Part shown: positions 8,677 to 16,307 of the stretch, in pieces | Numbering within the stretch: the first letter of the stretch is position 1 | Layout of the letters: each line of letters begins with the position of its first letter | Source: Clavibacter michiganensis subsp. insidiosus | Lineage (GTDB): Bacteria; Actinomycetota; Actinomycetes; Actinomycetales; Microbacteriaceae | DNA length: 64,000 bases | NCBI RefSeq assembly: GCF_002240565.1 | Contig: NZ_MZMO01000001.1 | Coordinates: 2,170,001 to 2,234,000 of the forward strand | Direction: 5' to 3' | Position numbers and translations under genes: made by a program | The notes under the pieces: model-generated | The model's database searches: none | What the model saw: the letters and a program-made list of their open reading frames with translations, nothing else | What the model was told of the DNA's origin: nothing

Positions 8677-8682
8677 CCTAGC
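8677..8682 (+). repeat. IS target-site duplication, right copy (CCTAGC)
   Basis: The second copy of CCTAGC. On the reverse strand its TAG (8680-8678) is the stop codon of thiL. Confidence 0.9.
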
Positions 8683-9763
8683 GCGCCCCGTCCCAGTCGG
8701 CGTACGGGTCCCAGCCGCCGAGCGCCGTGCGCGGTCCCGCGTACGTCGCGCCGTCGACCGTGACGGCAGGACCGTCGGCCGTCGGGGCGGCGACCACGCC
8801 GATCGGGCGGAACGGCCCCGGCAGCGGCGCGCCCGCCGGGAACGCCGCGACGAGCGCGTGGTCCTCTCCCCCGGTGAGCACGAGGTCGAGGGCCGCCGGC
8901 GGCAGCGACGGGTGCGCGGCGGCGACCCGGCGGGCGTCGTCGGCGAGGGCGGCGGATGCGAGGTCGATGCCGACGCCGCTCGCGCGGGCCATGCGGCCGA
9001 GGTCGAGGAGGAGCCCGTCGGAGACGTCGAGCATCGCCGTGGCGCCGGCGCGCGCCGCGTCGACCCCGGCGGTGAGCGGTGCGACCGGCGCCAGCTGCGC
9101 CTCGACCGCGGCGGGGTGGGACGCCCGCAGCGCCCGGGCGAGCGCCGCGTCGGGGACGAGGTCGCCGCGCGGTGCCGCGCTCGTGGCCAGGTCGAAGAGG
9201 AGGCGGACGCCGGCCGCGGCCATGCCGAGCGCGCCGGCCACCGCGATCACGTCGCCCGGTCGCGCGCCGGAGCGCAGCACGGGGTCGCGCCCCTCGAGGT
9301 CGCCCGTGGCCGTGACCGTGATCACCAGCGCGTCCGACACGGAGAGGTCGCCGCCCACGACGCCGCACCCCGGCGCCTGGAGGACGCAGCCCTCCCGCAG
9401 GCCGTCGGCGAGGGCCTCGAGGTCGGCGACCGGCGTGCCCGCCGGGGCCGCGATGGCGACGAGGAGCGCGGTCGGCCGGGCGCCCATGGCGGCCACGTCC
9501 GCGAGGTTCGAGGTCGCCGCCCGGCGTCCGAGGTCGTGGGGCGTCGACCAGGCGCGGCGGAAGTCGGGGCCCTCGATCATCATGTCGGTGGTGATCACGA
9601 AGCGCCCGTCGGGCGCCCGCACGACCGCGCAGTCGTCGCCCGGACCCACCTCGGCGTCGTCCGCGGCGGGCAGGTGGGGCAGGATCCGCGCCAGGGTCGC
9701 CAGCTCCCCCGCGCTCCCGAGGGTGGCCGTGTCGCGCGCGGAGGGCGTCCCAGGAGTCGTCAC
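8678..9763 (-). CDS. thiL: thiamine-monophosphate kinase ThiL
   Basis: ThiL phosphorylates thiamine monophosphate with ATP to thiamine diphosphate, the last step of coenzyme B1 synthesis in the cytoplasm. The 361-residue protein has the AIRS-type N-terminus with GPGDDCAVV, the Mg-binding TTDMMIEG, GGDLSVSDALVIT, and DVSDGLLLDLGRMA. GTG at 9763 is preferred because TACCGT lies 7 nt upstream, the leaderless spacing used across the window. A second in-frame GTG lies at 9772. The TAG stop is supplied by the right IS target duplication. The gene is divergent from a DUF3515 gene with only 24 bp between the start codons. Confidence 0.92.
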   Translation of the reverse strand: MTTPGTPSARDTATLGSAGELATLARILPHLPAADDAEVGPGDDCAVVRAPDGRFVITTDMMIEGPDFRRAWSTPHDLGRRAATSNLADVAAMGARPTALLVAIAAPAGTPVADLEALADGLREGCVLQAPGCGVVGGDLSVSDALVITVTATGDLEGRDPVLRSGARPGDVIAVAGALGMAAAGVRLLFDLATSAAPRGDLVPDAALARALRASHPAAVEAQLAPVAPLTAGVDAARAGATAMLDVSDGLLLDLGRMARASGVGIDLASAALADDARRVAAAHPSLPPAALDLVLTGGEDHALVAAFPAGAPLPGPFRPIGVVAAPTADGPAVTVDGATYAGPRTALGGWDPYADWDGAR

Positions 9764-9770
9764 GACTGCC

Positions 9771-9776
9771 ACGGTA
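9771..9776 (-). promoter_or_regulatory. -10 hexamer TACCGT of thiL
   Basis: Reverse-strand TACCGT lies 7 nt before the thiL GTG at 9763. It overlaps the -10 of the divergent DUF3515 gene by two bases. Confidence 0.45.
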
Positions 9777-9780
9777 GCCT
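9775..9780 (+). promoter_or_regulatory. -10 hexamer TAGCCT of the DUF3515 gene
   Basis: TAGCCT lies 7 nt before the ATG at 9788. There is no Shine-Dalgarno, so a leaderless transcript is likely. Confidence 0.45.
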
Positions 9781-9787
9781 GATCGCG

Positions 9788-10300
9788 ATGACTCCCCGCC
9801 GCCCCGCCCGCGCCCTGCTGCGCCCCGCCGCCGCCGCGGCCGCCGCGTGCGGCATCGCCCTCGCCGTCGCCGGCTGCGCCCCCACGGTCTCGCTCGAGGC
9901 GGCCCCCGCCGCCACCGATCCGCTGTGCGCCGACGTGGTCGTCCACCTCCCCGCCCAGCTCGGCACCGCGCCGCTCCGCGAGACGGACGCGCAGGGCACG
10001 GGCGCGTGGGGCGATCCGCAGAGCACCGTGATCCTCCGCTGCGGCGTCGCGACGCCCGGCCCCACCACCGACGCGTGCATCAGCTACGACGACGTCGACT
10101 GGGTCGAGGACGACTCGCGCGCCCCCGACATCCGCTACACGACCTACGGTCGCACGCCCGCGGTCGAGGTCGTCATCGACTCCACGCAGGCCAGCTACAC
10201 GGCGCTCACCGACCTCAGCGGCGTCGTCGCGGTCATCCCGCAGACCGCGAAGTGCGTCAGCGCGCAGGACCTCGGGGACGCGCCGCCTCCGGGGAGCTGA
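9788..10300 (+). CDS. DUF3515 family lipoprotein
   Basis: A 170-residue predicted lipoprotein. An Arg-containing N-terminus and a hydrophobic stretch end in the lipobox LAVAGC with Cys30 as the lipidation site. The rest is a small exported domain with conserved Cys residues (PLCADVV, LRCGV, DACISYDD, TAKCVS) typical of actinobacterial DUF3515 proteins. The function is unknown. In other actinobacteria this family is commonly found next to thiL and ddl, as it is here. The start ATG follows a leaderless-type TAGCCT. The 3' end overlaps the convergent glycosyltransferase gene by 44 bp. Confidence 0.88.
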   Translation: MTPRRPARALLRPAAAAAAACGIALAVAGCAPTVSLEAAPAATDPLCADVVVHLPAQLGTAPLRETDAQGTGAWGDPQSTVILRCGVATPGPTTDACISYDDVDWVEDDSRAPDIRYTTYGRTPAVEVVIDSTQASYTALTDLSGVVAVIPQTAKCVSAQDLGDAPPPGS

Positions 10301-11243
10301 CCGGGAGCGATCCGGTCGGCACGGATCCCGTGCCTGCGACGCGCCCGCGTGCGGCTCCGACCGCGCGCCGTGCCCCGCGCTCGTCGAGCACCCGCGCACC
10401 CGTCCGCCACCAGCGCAGCCACGGCAGCTCGCCCGGCCAGTGCACCGTCAGCGACGCCATGCCGCGGCTCATCCGGAGCGGCAGGGTCGACGGCCGGGTG
10501 AGCGGCCGCATGCTGATCCCCATGCCGAGGTGCGGGTCGAGCACGATGCGGTGCTCGGGACCCAGGTGCACGGACAGGTCGATGTCGTCGTGCAGGTGCG
10601 TGCCCTCGCGGTGCACCTCGTCGCGCACGGCGAGCCAGGCGTCGCGGCGGAGCCCGAAGTTGGATCCGAACAGCGGTGGGTGCCCGAGCGCGAGCGTCAC
10701 GGACGCGAAGTACGCGCCGAGGTAGGCGACCGCCGCGACCCCGCGGAGCGCGCGCGGCCCGTCGAGGAACCGCGCGGCGCCGGTGACGGCGGCGACGTCG
10801 GGACGGGCGGCGAGCACGTCGCCGAGCCGCTCGATCCAGTCGGCCGGCGGCACGCAGTCGGCGTCGAGCCGGGCGATGACCTCCGAGCGCGCGGCGTCGT
10901 AGCCGGCGGACGCAGCCGCGGGGATCCCCAGCACGGGCTCGTGCACGACGCGCGCGCCCGCCTCGCGCGCCACGTCCGCGCTGTCGTCGCGGGACGCGTT
11001 GTCGACCACGACGACCTCGTCGGGCGCGACGGTCTGCCCCGCGAGGGCCCGGAGGCACGAGCGCAGGTGCCCCGCGTCGTCGCGCACGGGGATGACGACG
11101 GAGACGGTGGGGCGCACGGGCGTCGCCGGACGCGTGGCCGCCGCCGGACGCGGTGACGACGTCCGGTCCCCGAGCCGCAGGAGCCGGCCGGGTCGGGCGT
11201 CGGGATGGAGGCGAGGCCGGGCGACGTATCGTCCTACGAGCAT
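10257..11243 (-). CDS. glycosyltransferase family 2
   Basis: A 328-residue GT-A fold glycosyltransferase. The nucleotide-sugar binding start is VSVVIPVRDDAG (about residue 47), followed by EVVVVDNASRDDS, the metal-binding DADC (about residue 131) and an HDDIDLS segment near residue 222. A hydrophobic stretch in the second half suggests membrane association. The acceptor and sugar cannot be told from sequence; a cell-wall or exopolysaccharide role is an inference from the family. ATG at 11243 is preceded by TAGGCT at 7 nt. The C-terminal residues overlap the DUF3515 coding region on the other strand. Confidence 0.87.
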   Translation of the reverse strand: MLVGRYVARPRLHPDARPGRLLRLGDRTSSPRPAAATRPATPVRPTVSVVIPVRDDAGHLRSCLRALAGQTVAPDEVVVVDNASRDDSADVAREAGARVVHEPVLGIPAAASAGYDAARSEVIARLDADCVPPADWIERLGDVLAARPDVAAVTGAARFLDGPRALRGVAAVAYLGAYFASVTLALGHPPLFGSNFGLRRDAWLAVRDEVHREGTHLHDDIDLSVHLGPEHRIVLDPHLGMGISMRPLTRPSTLPLRMSRGMASLTVHWPGELPWLRWWRTGARVLDERGARRAVGAARGRVAGTGSVPTGSLPVSSPEAARPRGPAR

Positions 11244-11250
11244 GCGCCCG

Positions 11251-11256
11251 AGCCTA
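11251..11256 (-). promoter_or_regulatory. -10 hexamer TAGGCT of the GT2 gene
   Basis: Reverse-strand TAGGCT lies 7 nt before the ATG at 11243 and sits inside the palindrome AGCCTAGGCT. Confidence 0.45.
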
Positions 11257-11282
11257 GGCTCATCGCTGCGCGACGACCGGGG

Positions 11283-12392
11283 TCAGGCGCGGGCGCCATC
11301 CGCCTCCCACGCGAGCGCCACGTCCAGCAGGCGCGAGATGAGGTCCGGGTACGCGAGGCCCGAGGCCTCCCAGCACGCGGGGAACATCGAGATGGGCGTG
11401 AAGCCCGGCATCGTGTTGATCTCGTTGAGCACGAAGCCGTCGGCCGTGAGGAAGAAGTCCACGCGCGCGAGCCCCCGGCCGTCGACGGCGCGGAAGGAGC
11501 GGATCGACAGCTCCCGCAGCTCGGCGAGCTCGGCGTCGGTGACGTCGGCGGGGCACACCAGGTCGATGCCGTCCGCCCCGAGGTACTTCGCGTCGAAGTC
11601 GTAGAAGTCGCGGCCGGACACCACGATCTCGCCCGCGACGGAGGCGCTGGGCTCGCGGCCCGGGCCCTCGTCGAGGATCGCGCACTCGACCTCGCGGCCG
11701 ACGAGGCCCGACTCGACGAGCACGCGGTCGTCCTCCCGGAAGGCGACCTCGAGGGCGGCGTCGAGACCGTCGGCCGCGGCGACCCGGCTCACGCCCACAC
11801 TGGATCCGGCGCGGGCCGGCTTCACGAACGCCGGCAGCCCGAGCGCGGCCGCCCGCTCCCGGACGCCCGCGGGGTCAGCGGCCCACTCGTGGCGCGAGAC
11901 CGTGACCCACGGCGCGACCGCGATGCCCGCGGCGCTCAGGATGGTCTTCGCGTAGTGCTTGTCCATGCCGAGCGCGGAGGCGAGCACGCCGGATCCGACG
12001 TAGGGCAGGCCGGCGAGCTCGAGCATGCCCTGCACGGTCCCGTCCTCGCCCTGCGTGCCGTGCAGGATCGGGAACACGAGGTCGACCCGGCCGAGCGAGC
12101 GCTCGGTGCCGTCCGCGTCGCGCACCGTCAGCTCGCGGCTCCCCGCGTCCTCGGGCCAACGCACGCGCGTGCCGTTGTCGGACACCTGCGGCAGCGCGTC
12201 GGCGTCGAGGGCGAGGGCGGAGGCGTCGTCCTCCTGGAGCGTGAAGGCCCCGGCCGGCGTGATGCCCACGGGGATCACCTCGAACCGCTCCCGGTCGATG
12301 GCGCCCAGCACGCCGCTCGCGGTCGCGCAGCTGATGGAGTGCTCGCTGGAGGTGCCGCCGAAGAGCAGCACCACCCGGATCCGTGCGGTCAT
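11283..12392 (-). CDS. ddl: D-alanine--D-alanine ligase
   Basis: Ddl joins two D-alanines with ATP to make the dipeptide used by MurF for the peptidoglycan stem. The 369-residue ATP-grasp protein shows LLFGGTSSEHSIS at the N-terminus, FPILHGTQGEDGTVQG, the ATP-grasp loop KPARAGSSVGVSRV, and the metal-binding LNEINTMPGFTPISM. ATG at 12392 is favoured by GGGGGAG 5 nt upstream. A GTG two codons earlier overlaps the gpsA stop as GTGA and is an alternative. It is the last gene of the leuC-leuD-murA-plsC-gpsA-ddl run. Confidence 0.95.
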   Translation of the reverse strand: MTARIRVVLLFGGTSSEHSISCATASGVLGAIDRERFEVIPVGITPAGAFTLQEDDASALALDADALPQVSDNGTRVRWPEDAGSRELTVRDADGTERSLGRVDLVFPILHGTQGEDGTVQGMLELAGLPYVGSGVLASALGMDKHYAKTILSAAGIAVAPWVTVSRHEWAADPAGVRERAAALGLPAFVKPARAGSSVGVSRVAAADGLDAALEVAFREDDRVLVESGLVGREVECAILDEGPGREPSASVAGEIVVSGRDFYDFDAKYLGADGIDLVCPADVTDAELAELRELSIRSFRAVDGRGLARVDFFLTADGFVLNEINTMPGFTPISMFPACWEASGLAYPDLISRLLDVALAWEADGARA

Positions 12393-12394
12393 GG

Positions 12395-13465
12395 TCACTC
12401 CCCCTGGGGCGTGTCGTCGTCGGTGGTCAGGTGGGGCGCGATGTCGCGCGGCGACAGCGTGCCCGCCAGCACCTGCGACACCTGCTCGACGATCGGCATG
12501 AGCACGTCGCGCTGGCGGGCGAGCTCGAGCACGGGCGCCACGGAGGAGAGCCCCTCGGCCGTCTGCTGCATGCTCTTGACGACGTCGGTGAAGCTGTAGC
12601 CCTGGCCGAGCAGGCGGCCCGCGGTGTTGTTGCGCGACAGCGACGACTCGCACGTGGCGATGAGGTCGCCCAGTCCCGCGAGCCCCGCGAGCGTCTCCGC
12701 GCGGGCGCCGTAGGCCACGGAGAACGCGGTCATCTCGGCCAGGCCGCGCGTGATGATCGACGCCTTCGTGTTCTCGCCGTAGCCGACGCCGTCGACGATG
12801 CCCACCGCGACCGCGATGAGGTTCTTGAGCACGCCGCCGAACTCGGTGCCGATCACGTCGGTGTTCACGAACGAGCGGAAGTAGGGGCTGCGGGCGATCT
12901 TCGCCACGCGCTCGGCCGTCCCCTGGTCCGCGGAGGACACCACGACGGCGGTGGGCTGCTCGCGGGCGATCTCGAGCGCGAGGTTCGGGCCCGACGCCAC
13001 GGCGATGCGCTCCGGGACGATGCCGAGCACCTCCGCGATGACCTCGCTCATGCGGAGGCCGGTGCCCTTCTCCACGCCCTTCATGAGGCTCACGACCACC
13101 GCGTCGGAGGGGATGAGGTCGCGCGCCGCCTCGAGGTTGGCGCGCAGGGTCTGGCTGGGCACGGACACGAACACGTCCGTGGCGCCCTGGAGCACGCGCT
13201 CGAGCGACGGGTCGGCGGTGAGCCGCTGCGGCAGGTTGATCCCCGGCAGGTAGTCGCTGTTGCGCTTGGCCTCGGTGATCTCCCGGGCGAGCTCGGGCCG
13301 CCGGGCCCACATGACGACGTCGTTCCCGCCGTCGGCCATCACCTTCGCGAAGGTGGTGCCCCAGCTGCCGGCGCCGAGGACGACGATGCGACGCCGCTCC
13401 CCTGCGCTCGGGTCGGGTGCCGATGCGGCGGGTGCGGGGGTCGGGCGCGCGGTCGCGTCACTCAA
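12395..13465 (-). CDS. gpsA: NAD(P)H-dependent glycerol-3-phosphate dehydrogenase
   Basis: GpsA reduces dihydroxyacetone phosphate to sn-glycerol 3-phosphate, the backbone for phospholipids. A Pro/Ala-rich N-terminal 25 residues precede the Rossmann motif VVLGAGSWGTTFA. The catalytic lysine region VSLMKGVEKGTG, LKNLIAVAVGIVDG and the C-terminal GLGDLIATCESSLSRN follow. The 356-residue length is normal. The start appears to be TTG at 13465, because AAGGAG lies about 10 nt upstream and no in-frame ATG or GTG is nearby. It overlaps the plsC stop by 8 nt. The neighbouring plsC uses its product. Confidence 0.93.
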   Translation of the reverse strand: MSDATARPTPAPAASAPDPSAGERRRIVVLGAGSWGTTFAKVMADGGNDVVMWARRPELAREITEAKRNSDYLPGINLPQRLTADPSLERVLQGATDVFVSVPSQTLRANLEAARDLIPSDAVVVSLMKGVEKGTGLRMSEVIAEVLGIVPERIAVASGPNLALEIAREQPTAVVVSSADQGTAERVAKIARSPYFRSFVNTDVIGTEFGGVLKNLIAVAVGIVDGVGYGENTKASIITRGLAEMTAFSVAYGARAETLAGLAGLGDLIATCESSLSRNNTAGRLLGQGYSFTDVVKSMQQTAEGLSSVAPVLELARQRDVLMPIVEQVSQVLAGTLSPRDIAPHLTTDDDTPQGE

Positions 13466-14195
13466 AACGGCCGGTCTCCTTCTGGTTCTTCGAGCGGGGA
13501 TCCCACCGCTCGGTCGGGGCGGTCTCGCCGCGCAGCTCCTCCACGAGCTGCGTGATGGCGGCCATGACGACGGCGGTCGCCTCGGTGAGGGTCGCGGAGT
13601 CGAGGCTCCGGTCGCGGAAGCGGTCGAGGTCGACGGGCTCGCCGATGACGACGTGGATGGTCTTCCGCGGGAAGAGCCGCACGCGCTTCGAGTAGCGGCC
13701 CATGAGCTGCTGCGTGCCCCAGTGGGCGGCGGGGATCACGGGGATCCCGGCCTGCAGGGCGAGGCGCACCGCGCCGGTCTTGCCGCGCATGGGCCAGAGG
13801 TCGGGGTCGCGCGTGAGCGTCCCCTCGGGGTAGACGACGACGATGCGGCCGTCGCGCGCGAGGTCCGACGCGGCCTCGATGGCCTGCCCGCCGCGGACGC
13901 CGCCGTCGCGCTGCACGGGGATCTGGCCGGAGCGGCGGAGGAACCAGCCCACCACCGGCACGTCGAAGAGCGACGCCTTCGCGAGGAAGCGGGGCTGGCG
14001 CCCGAGCTTCCACGCCACGGCTCCCATCACGACGGGGTCGATCTCGCTGTAGTGGTTCGGCGCGAGCACGTACGAACCCGTCCGCGGCAGCCGCTCGGGG
14101 CTCCGGATCTCGAACCGCACGGCCGCGTTGAGCACCGGCAGCACGAGGGCGGCCAGAACCCAGAAGATCGACGGTCGGGCTTTCTCGTTCGCCAT
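13458..14195 (-). CDS. plsC: 1-acyl-sn-glycerol-3-phosphate acyltransferase
   Basis: A 245-residue membrane-associated acyltransferase of phosphatidic acid synthesis. One hydrophobic N-terminal segment precedes the catalytic NHYSEID box (NHx4D, about residues 47-53), the acceptor-binding IPVQRDGG region and YPEGTLT. ATG at 14195 follows GGAGGATCC, a good Shine-Dalgarno. A terminator-like hairpin separates it from murA, so it may have partly independent expression. gpsA, whose product feeds this pathway, overlaps its 3' end. Confidence 0.92.
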   Translation of the reverse strand: MANEKARPSIFWVLAALVLPVLNAAVRFEIRSPERLPRTGSYVLAPNHYSEIDPVVMGAVAWKLGRQPRFLAKASLFDVPVVGWFLRRSGQIPVQRDGGVRGGQAIEAASDLARDGRIVVVYPEGTLTRDPDLWPMRGKTGAVRLALQAGIPVIPAAHWGTQQLMGRYSKRVRLFPRKTIHVVIGEPVDLDRFRDRSLDSATLTEATAVVMAAITQLVEELRGETAPTERWDPRSKNQKETGRFE

Positions 14196-14254
14196 GGATC
14201 CTCCGGTCGGGTCGCGGTCGTCGTCGGTCGCCCGTCGGGATCCGCCCGAGGGAG

Positions 14255-14287
14255 GGCCGGGCGCGTCCCTCGTGGACGCGCCCGGCC
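14255..14287 (-). terminator. GC-rich hairpin after murA
   Basis: A perfect 14-bp stem (GGCCGGGCGCGTCC and its complement) with the 5-nt loop ctcgt lies 31 nt after the murA stop. No T-run follows, as is common for high-GC actinobacteria. It could terminate or attenuate transcription into plsC-gpsA-ddl. Confidence 0.6.
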
Positions 14288-14318
14288 GGCGTGGGCGGCG
14301 CGGGCACCGCCGGCGAGG

Positions 14319-15689
14319 CTATCCCTCGTAGGAGAAGTCCGCGCCCAGCTGGCGCAGCTTCCCGATGAAGTCCTCGTAGCCGCGCGAGATGATCCCCACG
14401 TTGCTGACGGTGGACCGGCCCTCGGCCGTGAGCGCGGCGATGAGGTGGCTGAACCCGCCGCGCAGGTCGGGCACGGTGATGTCCGCGCCGTGCAGGTGCG
14501 TCGGCCCGGTGATGACCGCGGCCTGCTCGAAGTCGCGGCGCGCCACGCGGCGCTCGTGGCCCTCGAGGCCCTCCTTGTGCACGACGATGTCGGCGCCCAT
14601 CTCGTTGAGCGCGTCCGTGAACCCGAAGCGGTTCTCGTACACGGTCTCGTGGATGATCGAGACGCCGGGCGCCTGCGTGAGCGCCACGACGAGCGGCTGC
14701 TGCCAGTCCGTCATGAAGCCGGGGTGCACGTCGGTCTCGATGACCACGGGCTTGAGGTCGCCGCCCGGGTGGTAGAACCGGATGCCGTCCTCCTCGATGT
14801 CGAACGCGCCGCCGACCTTCCGGAACACGTTGAGGAAGGTCATCATCTCGGCCTGGCGCACGCCGCCGACGAAGATGTCGCCGCCGGTCGCGAGCGCGGC
14901 GGACGCCCAGCTCGCGGCCTCGTTGCGGTCGAAGAGCGCACGGTGCGTGTAGCCCTCGAGGCGGTCGACGCCCTCGATGAGGATCACGCGGTTCGGCTCC
15001 ACGGAGATGATCGCGCCCATCTTCTGCAGGATCGCGATGAGGTCCATGATCTCCGGCTCGATGGCCGCGTTCTTCAGCTCCGTGATGCCCTTCGCGCGCA
15101 CGCCCGTGAGCAGCACCTGCTCGGTCGCGCCGACGCTCGGGTAGGGCAGCTCCACGTTCGCGCCCTTCAGCCCGTCGGGGGCCGTGAGGCGGATGCCGCT
15201 CGGGAGCTTCTCGACGACGGCGCCGAACGCGCGCAGCGCGTCGAGGTGGAAGTCGATGGGGCGGTCGCCGATGCGGCAGCCGCCGAGGTCGGGGATGAAC
15301 GCCTCGCCGAGCCGGTGCAGCAGCGGGCCGCAGAACAGGATCGGGATCCGCGAGCTGCCCGCGTGCGCGTCGATGTCCGCCATGTGGGCGCTCTCGACGT
15401 CCTTCGGGTCGAGGATGAGGTCGCCCTCCTGCTCGCCCTTGCGGAGCGTGACGCCGTGCACCTCGAGGAGGCCGGATACGACGCGGACGTCGCTGATGTC
15501 GGGAACCGAGCGCAGGAGGCTGGGGCTCTCGCCGAGGAGCGAGGCGACCATGGCCTTCGTGGCCAGGTTCTTGGCCCCGCGCACCTCGATGCGACCGCGC
15601 AGCGGGATGCCGCCGTTGATCACGATGGAGTCGGACAGGAGGCCCACCCGCTCCCCCGCCTTCTTGGCGTCGCTGACTAGTGAGTTCAT
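14319..15689 (-). CDS. murA: UDP-N-acetylglucosamine 1-carboxyvinyltransferase MurA
   Basis: MurA transfers enolpyruvate from PEP to UDP-GlcNAc, the first committed step of peptidoglycan synthesis. The 456-residue protein has IEVRGAKNLATKAMVA (a variant of the usual GAKNAALP), the active-site loop GGCRIGDRPIDFH with Cys138 in the position that fosfomycin alkylates, and GYTHRALFDRNEAASW. ATG at 15689 abuts the leuD stop with no gap. The N-terminal 16 residues are an extension before the conserved IVINGG. Confidence 0.93.
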   Translation of the reverse strand: MNSLVSDAKKAGERVGLLSDSIVINGGIPLRGRIEVRGAKNLATKAMVASLLGESPSLLRSVPDISDVRVVSGLLEVHGVTLRKGEQEGDLILDPKDVESAHMADIDAHAGSSRIPILFCGPLLHRLGEAFIPDLGGCRIGDRPIDFHLDALRAFGAVVEKLPSGIRLTAPDGLKGANVELPYPSVGATEQVLLTGVRAKGITELKNAAIEPEIMDLIAILQKMGAIISVEPNRVILIEGVDRLEGYTHRALFDRNEAASWASAALATGGDIFVGGVRQAEMMTFLNVFRKVGGAFDIEEDGIRFYHPGGDLKPVVIETDVHPGFMTDWQQPLVVALTQAPGVSIIHETVYENRFGFTDALNEMGADIVVHKEGLEGHERRVARRDFEQAAVITGPTHLHGADITVPDLRGGFSHLIAALTAEGRSTVSNVGIISRGYEDFIGKLRQLGADFSYEG

Positions 15690-16304
15690 TCAGTTCTCCA
15701 GAGCTGCCGGCCGGGCCGGCAAGGTGCGCGGGCGCCATGCGGCCCGTCGTGATTCGAAGGTGGTGATGGCGTCCTCGTCCCGGAGGGTGAGGGCGATGTC
15801 GTCGAGCCCCTCGAGGAGCCGCCACCGAGTGTATTCGTCGATCTCGAACGGGACGGTCAGGCCGGGTGCCGTGGCGATCCGCTCGACGAGGTCGACGGTC
15901 AGGTCGAGTCCGGGCTCCGCGTCCATCGCGGCCCACAGCCTCTCGACGTCGTCCTCCGCCACGATCCCCGTGAGGAGGCCCTGCTTCCCGGAGTTGCCTC
16001 GGAAGATGTCGCCGAACCTCGGGCTGAGCACGGCCCGGAAGCCGTAGTCGCGCAACGCCCACACGGCGTGCTCGCGGGACGAGCCCGTGCCGAAGTCCGG
16101 ACCGGCGACGAGGACGGTGGCGCCCTCGTAGACCGGCTGGTTGATGAAGAAGTCGGGATCCTGCCGCCACTGGAAGAACAGCGCGTCCTCGAAGCCCGTC
16201 TTGGTGACGCGCTTGAGGAACTGGGCGGGGATGATCTGGTCGGTGTCGACGTTGGACTGCTTGAGCGGCACGGCGGTGCCGGTGACGCGGCTGATGGGCT
16301 CCAC
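15690..16304 (-). CDS. leuD: 3-isopropylmalate dehydratase small subunit
   Basis: LeuD forms the swivel domain of isopropylmalate isomerase, converting 2- to 3-isopropylmalate in leucine synthesis. The 204-residue protein has [16 protein letters not shown] near the N-terminus, [17 protein letters not shown] (the loop closing the active site) and [15 protein letters not shown]. The GTG start at 16304 lies 3 nt after the leuC stop, so the two subunits are co-translated. Confidence 0.95.
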   Translation of the reverse strand: MEPISRVTGTAVPLKQSNVDTDQIIPAQFLKRVTKTGFEDALFFQWRQDPDFFINQPVYEGATVLVAGPDFGTGSSREHAVWALRDYGFRAVLSPRFGDIFRGNSGKQGLLTGIVAEDDVERLWAAMDAEPGLDLTVDLVERIATAPGLTVPFEIDEYTRWRLLEGLDDIALTLRDEDAITTFESRRAAWRPRTLPARPAALEN

Positions 16305-16307
16305 GGC

